From positions 14,457,188-14,521,187 of the forward strand of contig CM034101.1 in assembly GCA_019914945.1 (NCBI GenBank): a DNA stretch of 64,000 nucleotides, written 5' to 3'. The stretch is from Typha latifolia. Its lineage: Eukaryota; Streptophyta; Magnoliopsida; Poales; Typhaceae. The notes beneath the pieces are model-generated. The model made no database searches, was not told the DNA's origin, and was given only the letters and a program-made list of their open reading frames with translations. Positions 1 through 10,829 of this stretch are shown piece after piece. The position numbers were made by a program, and so were the translations under genes. The stretch's first letter is position 1; each line of letters starts with the position of its first letter.

Positions 1-274
1 TGATAGTAGAGCCATCGTTACATGAACCATAAAATGGACTGACATAATTGGGTAAAGGAACATGGTCAGATTCAATTCTGTCGATGTCTTCAACCAATAA
101 TGAATAGTGGAGCTTGATTTCCTCCTCAGTTTTTCCAGGAACAGCCTGCGTGATTTTCTCCCACCGGTTAATGCAGCCTTCTGGGTGAATTACTAGCGCA
201 TTCTCAAATGCCTTTTCTTGGTCCCGATTCCAGGAGGAGCTTCTAGTTCCTCTTTCAGCAACCTTCTTGGGCAT
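1..274 (-). CDS. SANT/MYB-like transcription factor, N-terminal part
   Basis: Reading the minus strand from the ATG at 274-272 gives 91 residues open to the window edge, so the 3' part is missing. After a short basic start (MPKKVAERGTRSSSW) comes a single SANT/MYB repeat. Its spaced tryptophans are visible in SSWNRDQEKAFENAL and NRWEKI, followed by VPGKTEEEIKLHYSLLVED and then IESDHVPLPNY. That order is characteristic of the first repeat of plant DIVARICATA/MYBS-type and RADIALIS-like proteins, which bind DNA or interfere with such binding in the nucleus. The fragment cannot tell a short RADIALIS-like protein from a longer two-repeat DIVARICATA-like factor. The downstream SHAQKYF-type repeat, if present, lies outside the window. 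The ATG chosen is the first one upstream of the domain that stays in frame. Confidence 0.85.
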   Translation of the reverse strand, partial: MPKKVAERGTRSSSWNRDQEKAFENALVIHPEGCINRWEKITQAVPGKTEEEIKLHYSLLVEDIDRIESDHVPLPNYVSPFYGSCNDGSTI

Positions 275-359
275 ATAATATCAAAAGGAGTCAAGGAATC
301 TATACTCGACCAATATAAGTTAGTCTATCTCATGCCAATGAGAGGAAGCTTGTTTTAAT

Positions 360-675
360 CCATGCATGAATGAATAAAGGAAGAACAATGAGATTCAAAC
401 AGTTAAAGATTAAGATATCGAAACCTTGTTTTAATTTATATATGAATAAATAAGAACAAGAAGCAAGGAAGAACAGTGCCAACATCACTAACCATTTTGT
501 TCTTGAAGATGCAAACAGTTTTAAAGATTAAGATATCAAACCATGTATTAATCTATGGATGAATAAACAAGAACAAGAAGTAAGGAAGAACAACGCCAAC
601 ATCAGTAACCACTTTGTTTTGGAGATTCAAAGTGTTAAAGATTAAGATATCGAACTTTGTTTTATCTACATTCTT
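360..675. repeat. Tandem repeat, period about 116 bp
   Basis: The phrase ttaaagattaagatatc starts at 403, 521 and 635, so the period is 114-118 bp. Flanking words recur in the same order in each unit (atgaata, aacaagaacaagaag, aaggaagaacaa, gccaacatca, gtaacca). About 2.7 diverged copies lie just upstream of the SANT gene, probably in its promoter or 5' leader. Confidence 0.85.
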
Positions 676-911
676 ATTCTTTACTTTTATGTTGTACGGC
701 GAAGAAGAAGAAGCAAGAATTGGATGCAAAAATATATGTATAAGTATCAGAAGTAGCAGCAGATTAACCTTGGCGAAGTTGTTTGAGTTGCACATTCTAG
801 GTATTCTTCGTACGGCTCAGCTGGCGATTTACTCAAACACTTCGTGCGCGAATCGACAAGATAACAAACCAGGCAGGATTCCAGAGATATTATTAACTTA
901 AACACTAACAG

Positions 912-914
<3 letters not shown>

Positions 915-945
<31 letters not shown>
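915..945. repeat. GA microsatellite
   Basis: A nearly pure (GA)n run of about 30 bp lies in the 1.1-kb stretch between the divergent SANT gene and MurF. Such runs are common in plant promoters and 5' leaders and can bind GAGA-binding BPC proteins. That role is inference. Confidence 0.9.
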
Positions 946-949
<4 letters not shown>

Positions 950-1353
950 GATTAATTCCTTAATCTAAAGGGAAGCAGCAATATCGAATATCTGCCCAAC
1001 AAACCCTACCTTCCAAAAAAGGAAAAGGCGGAGTTCCTATTGATGCACGGTTTGGATTTCCCTAGATTTGATTGGAAGTGGAATAATGTCATCTTAACTC
1101 CAAATTCTAGAAGGATTTAAAATCTAATCGATATTATTTTAAATTATAAAGTAAATAAAAAGATACTTTTTTTTTCCATCTAACGCACGTCTTTAGCCTG
1201 GCGAGCCGTCAGATCTCCGTAATGTTTCCACATTTTCGTTATTTGAAGGGGCATTTGCACTAAAACCCAAACTAATTTTCTATTTTGCACGATCACCTTT
1301 TTTTTTTTTTTTGTGAGCGAAGAAAACCTTTGTGCGTAAGTTAAGAGTGTGTT

Positions 1354-4300
1354 ATGCGAGATTTCGGACGAGATTCCTTGCGTTTTGATAACAATCGGCC
1401 TCTTGCTTCTTCCTTTTTCGTTACTCGAGGTTTCCTCATGGGAACTATTCACTTGGCTTGTGGAGTGGACTCTTTTCTGAAAGAAAATTACTCTCGTCTT
1501 TATAAAAATGCCACCTTTTTCAATTCGAATGATTGGTTCTTGGGCACATCCAAATGCCGGAAACCACGACCGCCGATCTTCGTTCATGGCCGAGTTTCTC
1601 GCCCAGGAATCTACAGGTTGTCTTCTACTCTTCAAGCCACGAATCTGCCAATCGCCGACGAAATCTTGCATTTTGGCCCTTTCCGGCGTCGAAAGCTCCA
1701 AGGCGAGCGCTTGTGGACTGCTTCAGAGCTAGCAGAAGCTGTTGATGGAGAAATCGTCATCCCTGCCCCTGCCGGAACCATCTCCACAGACACCCGGAAG
1801 CTGATCCCCGGCCAGTGGTTCTTCGCCGTCGCCGGAGAAAACTTCGACGGCCACGATTTCGTCGACCGGGCGTTGGCCGATAAGGGCTGCGTCGGGGTTA
1901 TCGGGAATAGGGTTTGCGAGGATTGGGAGAGAGGCTTCATCAAAGTGGAAGGGGATACATTGGTTGCTCTCGATAATATGGCAATTTTCGCTAGAAATAG
2001 GTTCGATGGCATTTTAGTAGGCTTAACTGGGAGTGTTGGAAAGACTACAACCAGAAGTATGATAGCTCTCGCGCTTGGAAGCCTTGGCATTGTGCATCAG
2101 ACTCCCGGGAACCTGAACTATATGGTCGGAGTCGCGATGACGCTGATCGGGATTCCCCGGGATGCAAAAACCTCGGTTGTGGAACTAGGATTGGGAGGGG
2201 AGAAAGGGGAGATCTTGACGATGGCACACATGTGCCGGCCTTCGGTCAGGGTGCTTTTGAACGTTGAGTACAGTCATATGAATCAATTTACAAGCTTGGA
2301 GGAAGTTGCTAGAGCTAAAGGGGAGCTGTTCACAGAGGCGAAACCGGGGCATATATGTGTACTGAATGCTGATGATCCTTTTGTTATGGGTGTTCCTGTT
2401 CCAGTTGGAGTTAAGAAGGTAAGATTCATAACAGTCATGTACTTGTTCTTTAACTGTCTATATATTGCCATGAACTTTACCAAATTAGGCATCTGTGGAT
2501 AATTTCATCGAATGCAATTGCGGGTGTGCCGTGCTATGCATTCTTGGAGCAGAAGTTAGTAATAAGTGATTATTACATGTTAATGTGACTGCAGATGTCC
2601 TATAAAATCAACCAGATAATTTAGTAGGGTCTTGTCTCCTTATTCTTACTTTTAAATGCTACCATCCATAACAACATTTTATGCCATGCTTTCATTTTCC
2701 TTACCTACAATTAGCTATAAATTATGCTCTCTGATTACGTTGTTGTCAAACCCATGATATGTTTAACACCACCTGGCCTTTTTTGCATCTTTTGTCCATT
2801 CTTGCCAACTCATTAAAATGTACCTCAATGCTCATACAGAGCAGATGTGCTATTTAGAGATATTTTGCATGAAGCTAGAATTATACCACAATAGCCAGAA
2901 GTCTTCTTTATCTCTTATGTTAGATATTTTATATCATCACACTTATTTCAATAACCTTGCAAACTTATTAAGTGCATAGCTGATGCCTGTTCTGCAAGAT
3001 AATGCGTCTGCAGTTAGTTGCTAATTGCCTCGTAAGAACCAGATTTTTGCGTGTGAGTTATCTTTCATTGTCGTCTCCAGTATACTACTGGAATAAAATT
3101 AATAAATTTTACTCATGTCTGTCCTGCTGCACATGAAGTATCAAAATTCGAAGCAGATTTCTTCTGTTTGACTCTTAAGCCTAGTTCTTCACTTGCTATT
3201 AGGTGCTCTTTGGGCGAAAAAGAGGATGTGATGTCCGTTTGGCATCAGCTGAATGTGTTGATGGAGGTTGTTCTGTTCGTGTTGTCCTAGAAAGTAAGAT
3301 GCATTTGTATGAGAATCAGTTTTCAGGACCAAGTGGAATAACTCCAGAGCTGTAAGTTTCTTTTCTGTTTCTGCTATCTCTGATACAAAGAGGATAATTG
3401 ATGGCAAACTAAATGTCCTAGAGAGAAAAAAAACTGACAACAAATGGACAGGATAAATTTCATTCGAAGATAAATTACCAAAGGAACCTGAAATCAGTAT
3501 TTACAGTTTTACACAGACTATACAGTACCAAAATTATTGGACTTAGCCTAATCAGATTTGGTAGTGGATTGCACAATCAATTCCTAACTTCATGTATTTC
3601 AGTTAATTATCCATCATGGAGTGAAGTGACACAACATTCTCGAAACTAGGCACCCTTATTTTCCAAGATTTGTTGTATTCTGTTGTCCACACGTGGATTT
3701 GCTAAATTTGAAGCAGCTCTTATATCTACACTTGAGTTGACAAGGAAGATGCTACAGCTCTCCTATAGAATTTTTTGCAGTCCTCATAGGCTGCTTACAG
3801 CCAAGCTGATCTGGATACTTGAATGCTAATGCTTGTTTTAGCATGTATAAATTTTAAACTGAAAAGAGAAAAGATTGGTTTTTGAACTTGAAGAATTTAC
3901 TACTTGAGCCTGCTCTACCAAGATTTTGTCAAATCAATTGGGGTTTTAACATTTTTATGCTAGTGCAGGCTATTCAAGTTTGGGTTGTTCATTATCCATG
4001 CCTAGTAGCTATAGATCACGTCCTACTCTGAGCAATAATTGAGCTGATATTAGCTAAGTATTTAAATTTATCAATTTGTCTTTCTTCCCAACACTGATAG
4101 TTTGTACTGTCCTTATATTATTTACTATCAAGAAGCATCATTAGGATCTATTTCGACCTTTTAGATAGGTTTCAAAAGGCATTGCTAAGCAAGAAGAAAC
4201 ATTTACAATCTGTGATTCTTCTTTGGTAGCATATTATTATTTTTCACTTCTCAACATAATTGGGTTAGAGTCAAGACACTTATATATCAAAATGTGTCTC

Positions 4301-5075
4301 TTCATCAAACTTTTATCATCCTTTTAACTCATCTGTCAACTGGACATAGACTATCTAACTTAGTCAAATTTCCGAACTCTTGCTACTACTGTTTGATGTT
4401 CCACTTCACATCTCATATCTATTACAAATTTCTTTCTCATCCAAAGCAGATCAAGCCCAATTCTTTTCCCTGCTATACTTGGTTATTACATGTGTGTTTT
4501 TCAATTTCAGGGTTGAATTTAAGATCGCCTCCCCTGGTCTGCACTTAGCTATGAATGCCTGTGCTGCTGCAGCAGTTGCACTTTCACTTGGAATACCTCT
4601 TACCCAAATTGGGGAAGCCTTATCAAGATTCAGACCTGTTAGCATGAGATCAGAGATGGAGGTTACTGAAAACGGCATTACGATCATCAATGACACTTAC
4701 AATGCTAACACTTCTAGCATGAGTGCAGCTATCAACATGCTAAAATCAATGGATTGCATGGGTAAAAGAGTTGCAATACTGGGAGATATGCTAGAACTGG
4801 GTGCGGCAGAGGCTGATGCTCACGAGCGAGTACTGAAACTTTGTGTTGATCCCAGTATTGCATTAGTCATGCTGGCAGGCAAGAGATTCACTGCAGCTGC
4901 TGAAAAGTTGAATATATTTGGGAAGGGTAATGTAATCTGTGCTTGTGATTCAGCAATGCTTTCCCATAGCATAACAAAAGAACTGGCTGGAGGTGATGTT
5001 GTTTTGGTTAAAGGTAGCCGAGGAATGCAGATGGAAAAAGCTGTGGATGTAATTAAGGTAGTCAACAACTGGTAG
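1354..5075 (+). CDS. MurF: MurF-type UDP-N-acetylmuramoyl-tripeptide--D-alanyl-D-alanine ligase, probably plastid-targeted
   Basis: Exons 1354-2418, 3203-3351 and 4511-5075 join in frame to 592 residues, with GT-AG introns. MurF adds D-Ala-D-Ala to UDP-MurNAc-tripeptide in peptidoglycan synthesis. About 115 N-terminal residues rich in Ser, Arg and Phe precede the enzyme and look like a chloroplast transit peptide plus linker. The Mur N-domain starts near residue 120 (LWTASELAEAVDGEI, then STDTRKLIPGQWFFAVAG and FDGHDFVDRAL). The ATP-binding P-loop GLTGSVGKTTT has its lysine at residue 230. The C-terminal domain shows the MurF signatures FRPVSMRSEM, NDTYNANTSSM, ILGDMLELG and VLVKGSRGMQME. A second ATG at 1438 is an alternative start. 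Bacterial contamination is ruled out by the spliceosomal introns. The gene looks intact. Confidence 0.93.
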
Positions 5076-6803
5076 GCAAGCCATCTGCATGATTAAGAGA
5101 AGGTGTCATCTCTGTTGTCTTTACTACCAGGAAACAAATTATAGCAATTGGTTGAATGAGTGAGTTCTGATTATCAAAATCTAAACGAGAATCTTTTACA
5201 GTTATGATGAATGTAAACAGCTTTTGATTTTGAATGAAAAGTTACTCCAGATCTAGCTTTGCTTTTGAGCATATATTGTTCAAGAGATAGAGAGGTAGCT
5301 TGGGTTACTGAAGAGGCTAGAGGTACACAAACTTTTGATCCTTGGGGCCAATTAGCAGATGCTTTTCTAGCCCAAATAGCTAGAGAGATGAGAGGGCTTC
5401 TGGCCAAATGGCAAACCTTCTTCCAGCACTCAAATGGGCAGAGAGATCAAGGATGGCCCAACACGTCACGCCTATGATATATTTTTGAGAATCTTTATAC
5501 ATATTTTTAGTTTGAATATGCATATTAAACTATATATTAGAGCATTTTATCTTTAGGTAAGTTATAAATAACTTCTTTTTATTAAAGATATAATAATAGT
5601 TAACTAAAAATATAATTCAACACATCAATTAATTGATAATAGCTTAATAATTTAAAACAAAAATCTAGTTGAATGCAGTTAATCTGGCATGCTCGTACAT
5701 CAATTTTGACAATAATTTTGGATTTTAAAATTTAGAAAAAAAAATTTATGAGAAATTTAATCTATAAAATTCAAGTGTAATTTATTTTTTATGGTGTTAA
5801 TATGATACCAAATTTTATTTTGTATAAATTATTTAAATGAATTTACATGATGACTATTAAATTTTTAAAATTTTAGGGAATTCAAAATTTTCATTCAATT
5901 CATATTTTAAAAAAATATTTTTTAATAAATATGCCACAAAAATATTAGATCTAGCAAAATAGAGTTACATCTATTAACATAAATGTCGTGCAGGTTCGAC
6001 ATGCAACATATAAACAACAGAGCTATCACAGACCATGCCTGGTTATATCTATACAGTTACAGTTAGTTAATATAGCACTGCAGCTGCTGCAACATCAGCT
6101 TGGAGACATTAAAATATATTAATCAATACAGCCATCATAACTCGGTCTGGGATTCCCTCTGTTCTGCTCCTCTGCTTCCAGGTTAATATAGCACTGCAGT
6201 TGCTGTATTTATTAACCTATACAGCAACAAGCAAAGTTGTCGAGCATTAACTGTGCCACCTCTATATCCACCTCATTTTCTCCTTTTTAACGAGAGTGTC
6301 TCACTTCTCATTCCTTTATTGTAAATGCTTGGATACCAAATAATTATGCCAGGAATTGTCTCATAGATTAGAGAAGAAAAAAGGCCCAAGAATTGCAAGT
6401 CTCGAGTGGCTGATGGGATGGGACTAAGACATCAACTACTGATAACAATTAGTACCTACAATTTCCATTGGAGAGACTTAACAACTACAGTACTCTCCAA
6501 ACAAAAGATTCGAGTGATGGTTCCAAAGCAAAGCCTCTTTGGAAGGACTTGAGGAGTGACATTTTCTCTATCCAAAAGTGTATCTATTGGTTAATTACTT
6601 GGAAGCCCAACAAAAAGAACAAGCTCGATCAAATTAAAACATCAACAAAGTACTACCGAGCTAAAACACCAAAAAACTATTAGGCATCATAAGCTCCCCC
6701 ATTACAAAATAACCCCCCTCTGTTCTCCTATACATCCTCACTAAACCCAAAAGAAGAGCAAAATATAGAGATAAAGACATCCCTGCATCCACATTAGTAG
6801 TCC
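5076..6803. other. Intergenic, AT-rich, with a short direct repeat
   Basis: No convincing coding exon was found. The first part is the MurF 3' flank. The 18-mer gttaatatagcactgcag occurs at 6066-6083 and again at 6182-6199, each time followed by a CTGCTG/TTGCTG-like stretch. The open frame at 5259-5477 has no recognisable family and no splice support. Confidence 0.6.
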
Positions 6804-7043
6804 TCAGTAGCGGAAAGCAGAGCAACCATCATCAAAGTTAAGAGCATAGCTAAAAGGATCATAGTGAAAGCTAAACCTCTGCTTGTTCTTCTCTCTTCCC
6901 ATCCCCACCTGCCTCCTGATCTCTGCTCTCAGCTTCCAGTAAAGGCTACGCACCCTCCTCTTCCCACCTTGGAGTACCAACCCAGCCTCCAACGCAGCCA
7001 CAACCACAGCCATCTTCTCCAAACAAAGAGACCCAACTCGCAA
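6804..7043 (-). CDS. Small conserved plant protein with C-terminal FHYDP...YALNFDDG motif
   Basis: A single-exon ORF of 79 residues. The N-terminal half is hydrophobic (MAVVVAALEAGLVLQGG). The middle is strongly basic (KRRVRSLYWKLRAEIRRQ), and the end carries RFSFHYDPFSYALNFDDG. I recognise this C-terminal motif from a family of small uncharacterised plant proteins of about 80-120 residues in which the last 20 residues are the best conserved part. No function is assigned here. The ATG at 7043 is the first in frame. The coding strand upstream is C-rich because of the G tracts at 7385-7520 on the plus strand. The conserved tail ends seven residues before the stop, as expected for an intact gene. 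Confidence 0.75.
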   Translation of the reverse strand: MRVGSLCLEKMAVVVAALEAGLVLQGGKRRVRSLYWKLRAEIRRQVGMGREKNKQRFSFHYDPFSYALNFDDGCSAFRY

Positions 7044-7384
7044 AAGAGCCCAAAAGGAGAGTTAGCTCCCTCTCTTTCTTATAAAGAAGCTAGCTACAAG
7101 GAGGAATGGGGTGATGGAGACTAGTCTTTGGAGGAAGAGGCAAAAGGGTATGGTTGGTTATATGGCTAGTAGGAGGGTAAGGAGTAAGGAGAAGTGGGTT
7201 AATATTGGAGTATCATAATACGGTAAAAGAGAGCAGACAAATACGAGGGAAGAAGATGCCCACTTTTCCTCTTTATCTACACTTTCTCTCTGCACTTTCT
7301 TTTTTTTTCTCACTTCTTTGGCTCGCTCTCTCTCTCTGGTGCTGGGGATTTTTGTACAGAGAAGTGTACGGGATGGAAAGTGTG

Positions 7385-7520
7385 GTCACATGGGGGTGGT
7401 GGAAGTGAGGTGGGGAGTCGCGGACGGGGGGCTGTGAGAGGAATTTTCATTCTTTGGCGGGGGTGTTCTTGGAAATTGGTATGTTTTTTATGGGGTTGGG
7501 GGGGGGGGGGGGAGGAGGGG
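7385..7520 (+). repeat. G-rich tract including a run of 15 G
   Basis: The plus strand carries many runs of three or more G (gggggtggtgg, gaggtgggg, cggggggctg, ggcgggggtg, tggggttggg) ending in 15 consecutive G at 7498-7512 and then gaggagggg. The tract lies 340-480 bp upstream of the small minus-strand gene, so the G-rich strand is that gene's template strand. Several intramolecular G-quadruplexes are possible on paper. Confidence 0.85.
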
Positions 7521-10500
7521 TATTTATGGAATTATGGTGGTGGAGGAGAATTTTGTCGTTTTGTTGTGCCGAATAACTCGGCGATCGGTACTCTCTAAAG
7601 TTCGTTGGACTAAATTTGTTTTTCTTTTAAAAAAATTTATATTTAATACCCTATCTTTTTAAATATTTATAATTTAAACTCTTTTTTTAAATAAGTATAA
7701 ATTACGCTATCCACTCTAATGTTGATTCTATTAAATAAACTTAACTAAATTCCTATATTAACTTTACTATACTAAAAAAATAATAAAAATTTTCCTATCT
7801 AACCTAAAATACATTAAACCATTCATATAATGGTAAAATAATTCTTTATATTTAAGTTGAGTTTTAATTATAATTAATTAGATTTATATTTTAAATAATA
7901 TAGTGGTAATTATGATACTATAAAAACAATTCCACAGCAATTATATAATTTTTTATATATTTAATATTCCAATAAAATTAGACTAAATTATGATTATTTT
8001 CAATACTGTTGGCCTATTCGAATCCACATTATTCCATTGTTCATACGCATCTAATGATTAGATTGCATTCGTAATAAAATACAAAGAGCCAAACTTGAGT
8101 TGAGTGAGCTATAAATAGTATATGTAAGGTATTAAAAATGGTTGGTATTAAAATAAAATAAAAAACTTCAACGGTTTGATCGGTACAAAAGACAAGTAAA
8201 CTCCAAAAAAAATTAAAGAGCCGAATTGTTGTCCGAGGAATTGGCGAGGATCAGAGAAAAAGGCATCGGAATATCGGGCGCCACTATTCTACCTCGTGGA
8301 TAACAAATTCCGGTTTGCAATGAAAGGATTACACAGAGGAGAGGCGTGGGAGCGCGCGCCACAGCGCATCTCCGCAGAGATCCTGTCGGATAGATAACTT
8401 CGGTCGCCGAGCTGCTGCTATACAGCTAAAGTTACAACTTACAACCCCCCCTCGGATAACTCGCGTCCGCTATTCCTATTCCAGACGTGGGATAACTTTA
8501 TACGTGAACCTAGCCACCTCGCCGGTGCACGCTAAGCGTCTTAAAGAACTCGAATATCTCTTACCGAGAGGTGACAGCGACCTTTTTTAACTATGCATGG
8601 TCTTTAAAATCATTATCAAATCTTTTTTTTAAGGCAAATATTAGTAACTTTAGATATTTCAGAAATTATTTTATTTTAAGATTAGAAAAAGGAAAAGAAA
8701 TTTAGGTGTAAGATAGTCATTTTATATTATTTTATTTTCTTAACACCATCAAGAGTAAGAGATATTAGAGAATTAAATAGACCAAAATGCACCGTCGCCG
8801 CCGTTATCTTTCTTTTTTTTTAACAATAGAAAATAATCGAATAACTATTTTAGAGTCAACTTTGTTCAGATAAAGGAAATGTAGTTCCTATAATAGACTG
8901 GACTGTGAGGTTAGCCCAAGTGGCAGGGGGGGTTTAGGAGCAGTGATGAGATGATGATGATGTGTTTTTTGTCTTGTTAAGTAAGGGGGATTAATTTGGT
9001 AATAATAATGGGAGGAAGTTTCTGTCTGACAATGCACCACCCCCGTCGTAATGGTGAGTCGCTGTCTTCGTCTGAGTTAAGTTGGTTGTGTCTGGTCCGT
9101 GAGAGCAGCACGTATAGGGGAAGGTCGCCATGTTTGCAGAGAGGTTTCACGTGCAAAAGCGTGTGTATCAGAGGATACGCTCACAGGATTCTTCTAGCTT
9201 TCCTGAGTGGTCCCGCTTATCTGCTATTCTAAAGAAGAGAAATTTGTTAAAATAAACGCAATATCGTGTCTTCTTCTGTTTTAAATATTATTATTCACAT
9301 TCTATGCATAACAATATATATATATATGTATATATATATATATTGCTTTTTATGCTTCAAAGCCACTATAAAGTTGATTAACCGTGGATGCCAAATGGAC
9401 TTAATATTCTTGAGGAGATTTTTATTTAATTTAAATATATTTTTTTTAAAAAAAAAGAAATAATTTTTATTCTGTTTGTTGTTGTGAACTGTAATAAAGA
9501 CAAAATATGGTGTGCTTTTATAAAGTTCTCTAAAAGAAAGAAAAAATAAATTAAAAACAAAAGGAGAAGAAAAGACGTCCACTGTTTTAGGAAGATGGCG
9601 AAGGCATTGTAACTACTTATTTGGACCACCTAAGCTGTCATTATTATAGCTTGTAAATTGGAATATCAGATAGTTGTCAATTTGGTCAATAGGTGGAAGC
9701 CAACGGTCTCCTATTGGTCTAATATGGTTAGGGCCATTGAGTGGAGCAGCAATAGTCTCGGATTGGAGCCCTAGTGGTACTCATTTCGAAGATTATATAT
9801 ATATATATATATATATATATAAGATTTCTTTCTATTACAATTGTAGTGGATAGTTGGCATGCATTTAGCGTAAGCTATTGGTTATAGTAGACTCGTCAAG
9901 CTCATGGGTAGCTCAGAGGACTTGAGAGTTAATATAAGGAAATTTCGCAGTTTGTTGTTCTCTGTACATAGCATTGTTTACTTTACAACAAAACGACTCA
10001 AATAATGAGCAGAAACTGCAAACTCATTCAGGTTGATTAGCATCATGGCAAAAATTCAAAAGGATTCCTTGGGAGAATAAGAAGGGAGAGGTGCTTAAAT
10101 AGCGTTGTTGTTCGAGTAACAGGAACAACAAGGTTCTGCAATATTGATAACAAATGAGAAATTGAATACAGCCATAAGAAACTCTTCCTTCCGCTTTAGC
10201 AACTCACGTATCATGAACATCCTTAAACAGCATCTACAAGCCTAGCGTGAACCGATTCAGATTGGGTATTTTTTTAATACTGCATAAGCACAACAGATAA
10301 GAAAAATGTTAATATCTAGGAGAAGTTATAACTCAATAGAAGATCTGGACAATGTAAAGGAACCGCAACTGGACAATGTATAGGAACCGCAAAAGCAAAT
10401 GAGTAATTCTACTTTTTAATAACATGAATGTAATGATGTCAATGCTACAGATATTTATGGATTAGAGAACTTAATAAAGATCATGGGTGCCCAAGTACCT

Positions 10501-10829
10501 CAAGGATCTTGATGGTGATGATGGACAGGGTACTAGAGCTTTTAGCAGAAGATAACTGAATAAAATGCTATTGAATAGATCAACTAGACCAAAGGCCTAA
10601 CACTGGCCTTGTGGACATAATTCACTAGTCACAATAGTCAGTTCAAACAAAAACTGGCCTGACTTCAGATTGCAATTCATGCAGGCAGTTTAAGGGTGTG
10701 ATTACATGGCGACAATTTTATCACTAATTATTTCTTCTCACAAAAGCTCTCCACAGGATCTGTTCTCTAGAGAAAATGTGGAGAGCAACAAAAGGCCTGT
10801 GAAACTATTATTTTTCATAAATGTGATCT
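7521..10829. other. Intergenic, AT-rich, with a GC-richer island at 8.22-8.58 kb
   Basis: No gene was recognised. TA microsatellites lie at about 9314-9343 and 9793-9821. The 8.22-8.58 kb island contains four GATAA motifs (8298, 8393, 8454 and 8490) and a short gcgcgcgcc stretch. It could be a promoter or part of a transposon, and no transcript can be assigned. The ORFs at 8996-9232 and around 9300-9600 lack coding character. Confidence 0.5.
9793..9821. repeat. TA microsatellite
   Basis: A pure (AT)n run of about 28 bp. A second, interrupted TA run of similar length lies at about 9314-9343. Confidence 0.9.

Noticed and set aside
1632..2090. Long antisense ORF within MurF exon 1
   Set aside because: It is a frame shadow of the GC-rich exon; the sense strand carries clear Mur ligase motifs.
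1354..5075. Recent bacterial transfer as the source of MurF
   Set aside because: Two phase-consistent introns and a plant-type targeting extension fit the old plastid-era plant gene rather than recent transfer.
8996..9232. 78-codon ORF in the 7-10.8 kb desert
   Set aside because: No recognisable family and no neighbouring exon signals.
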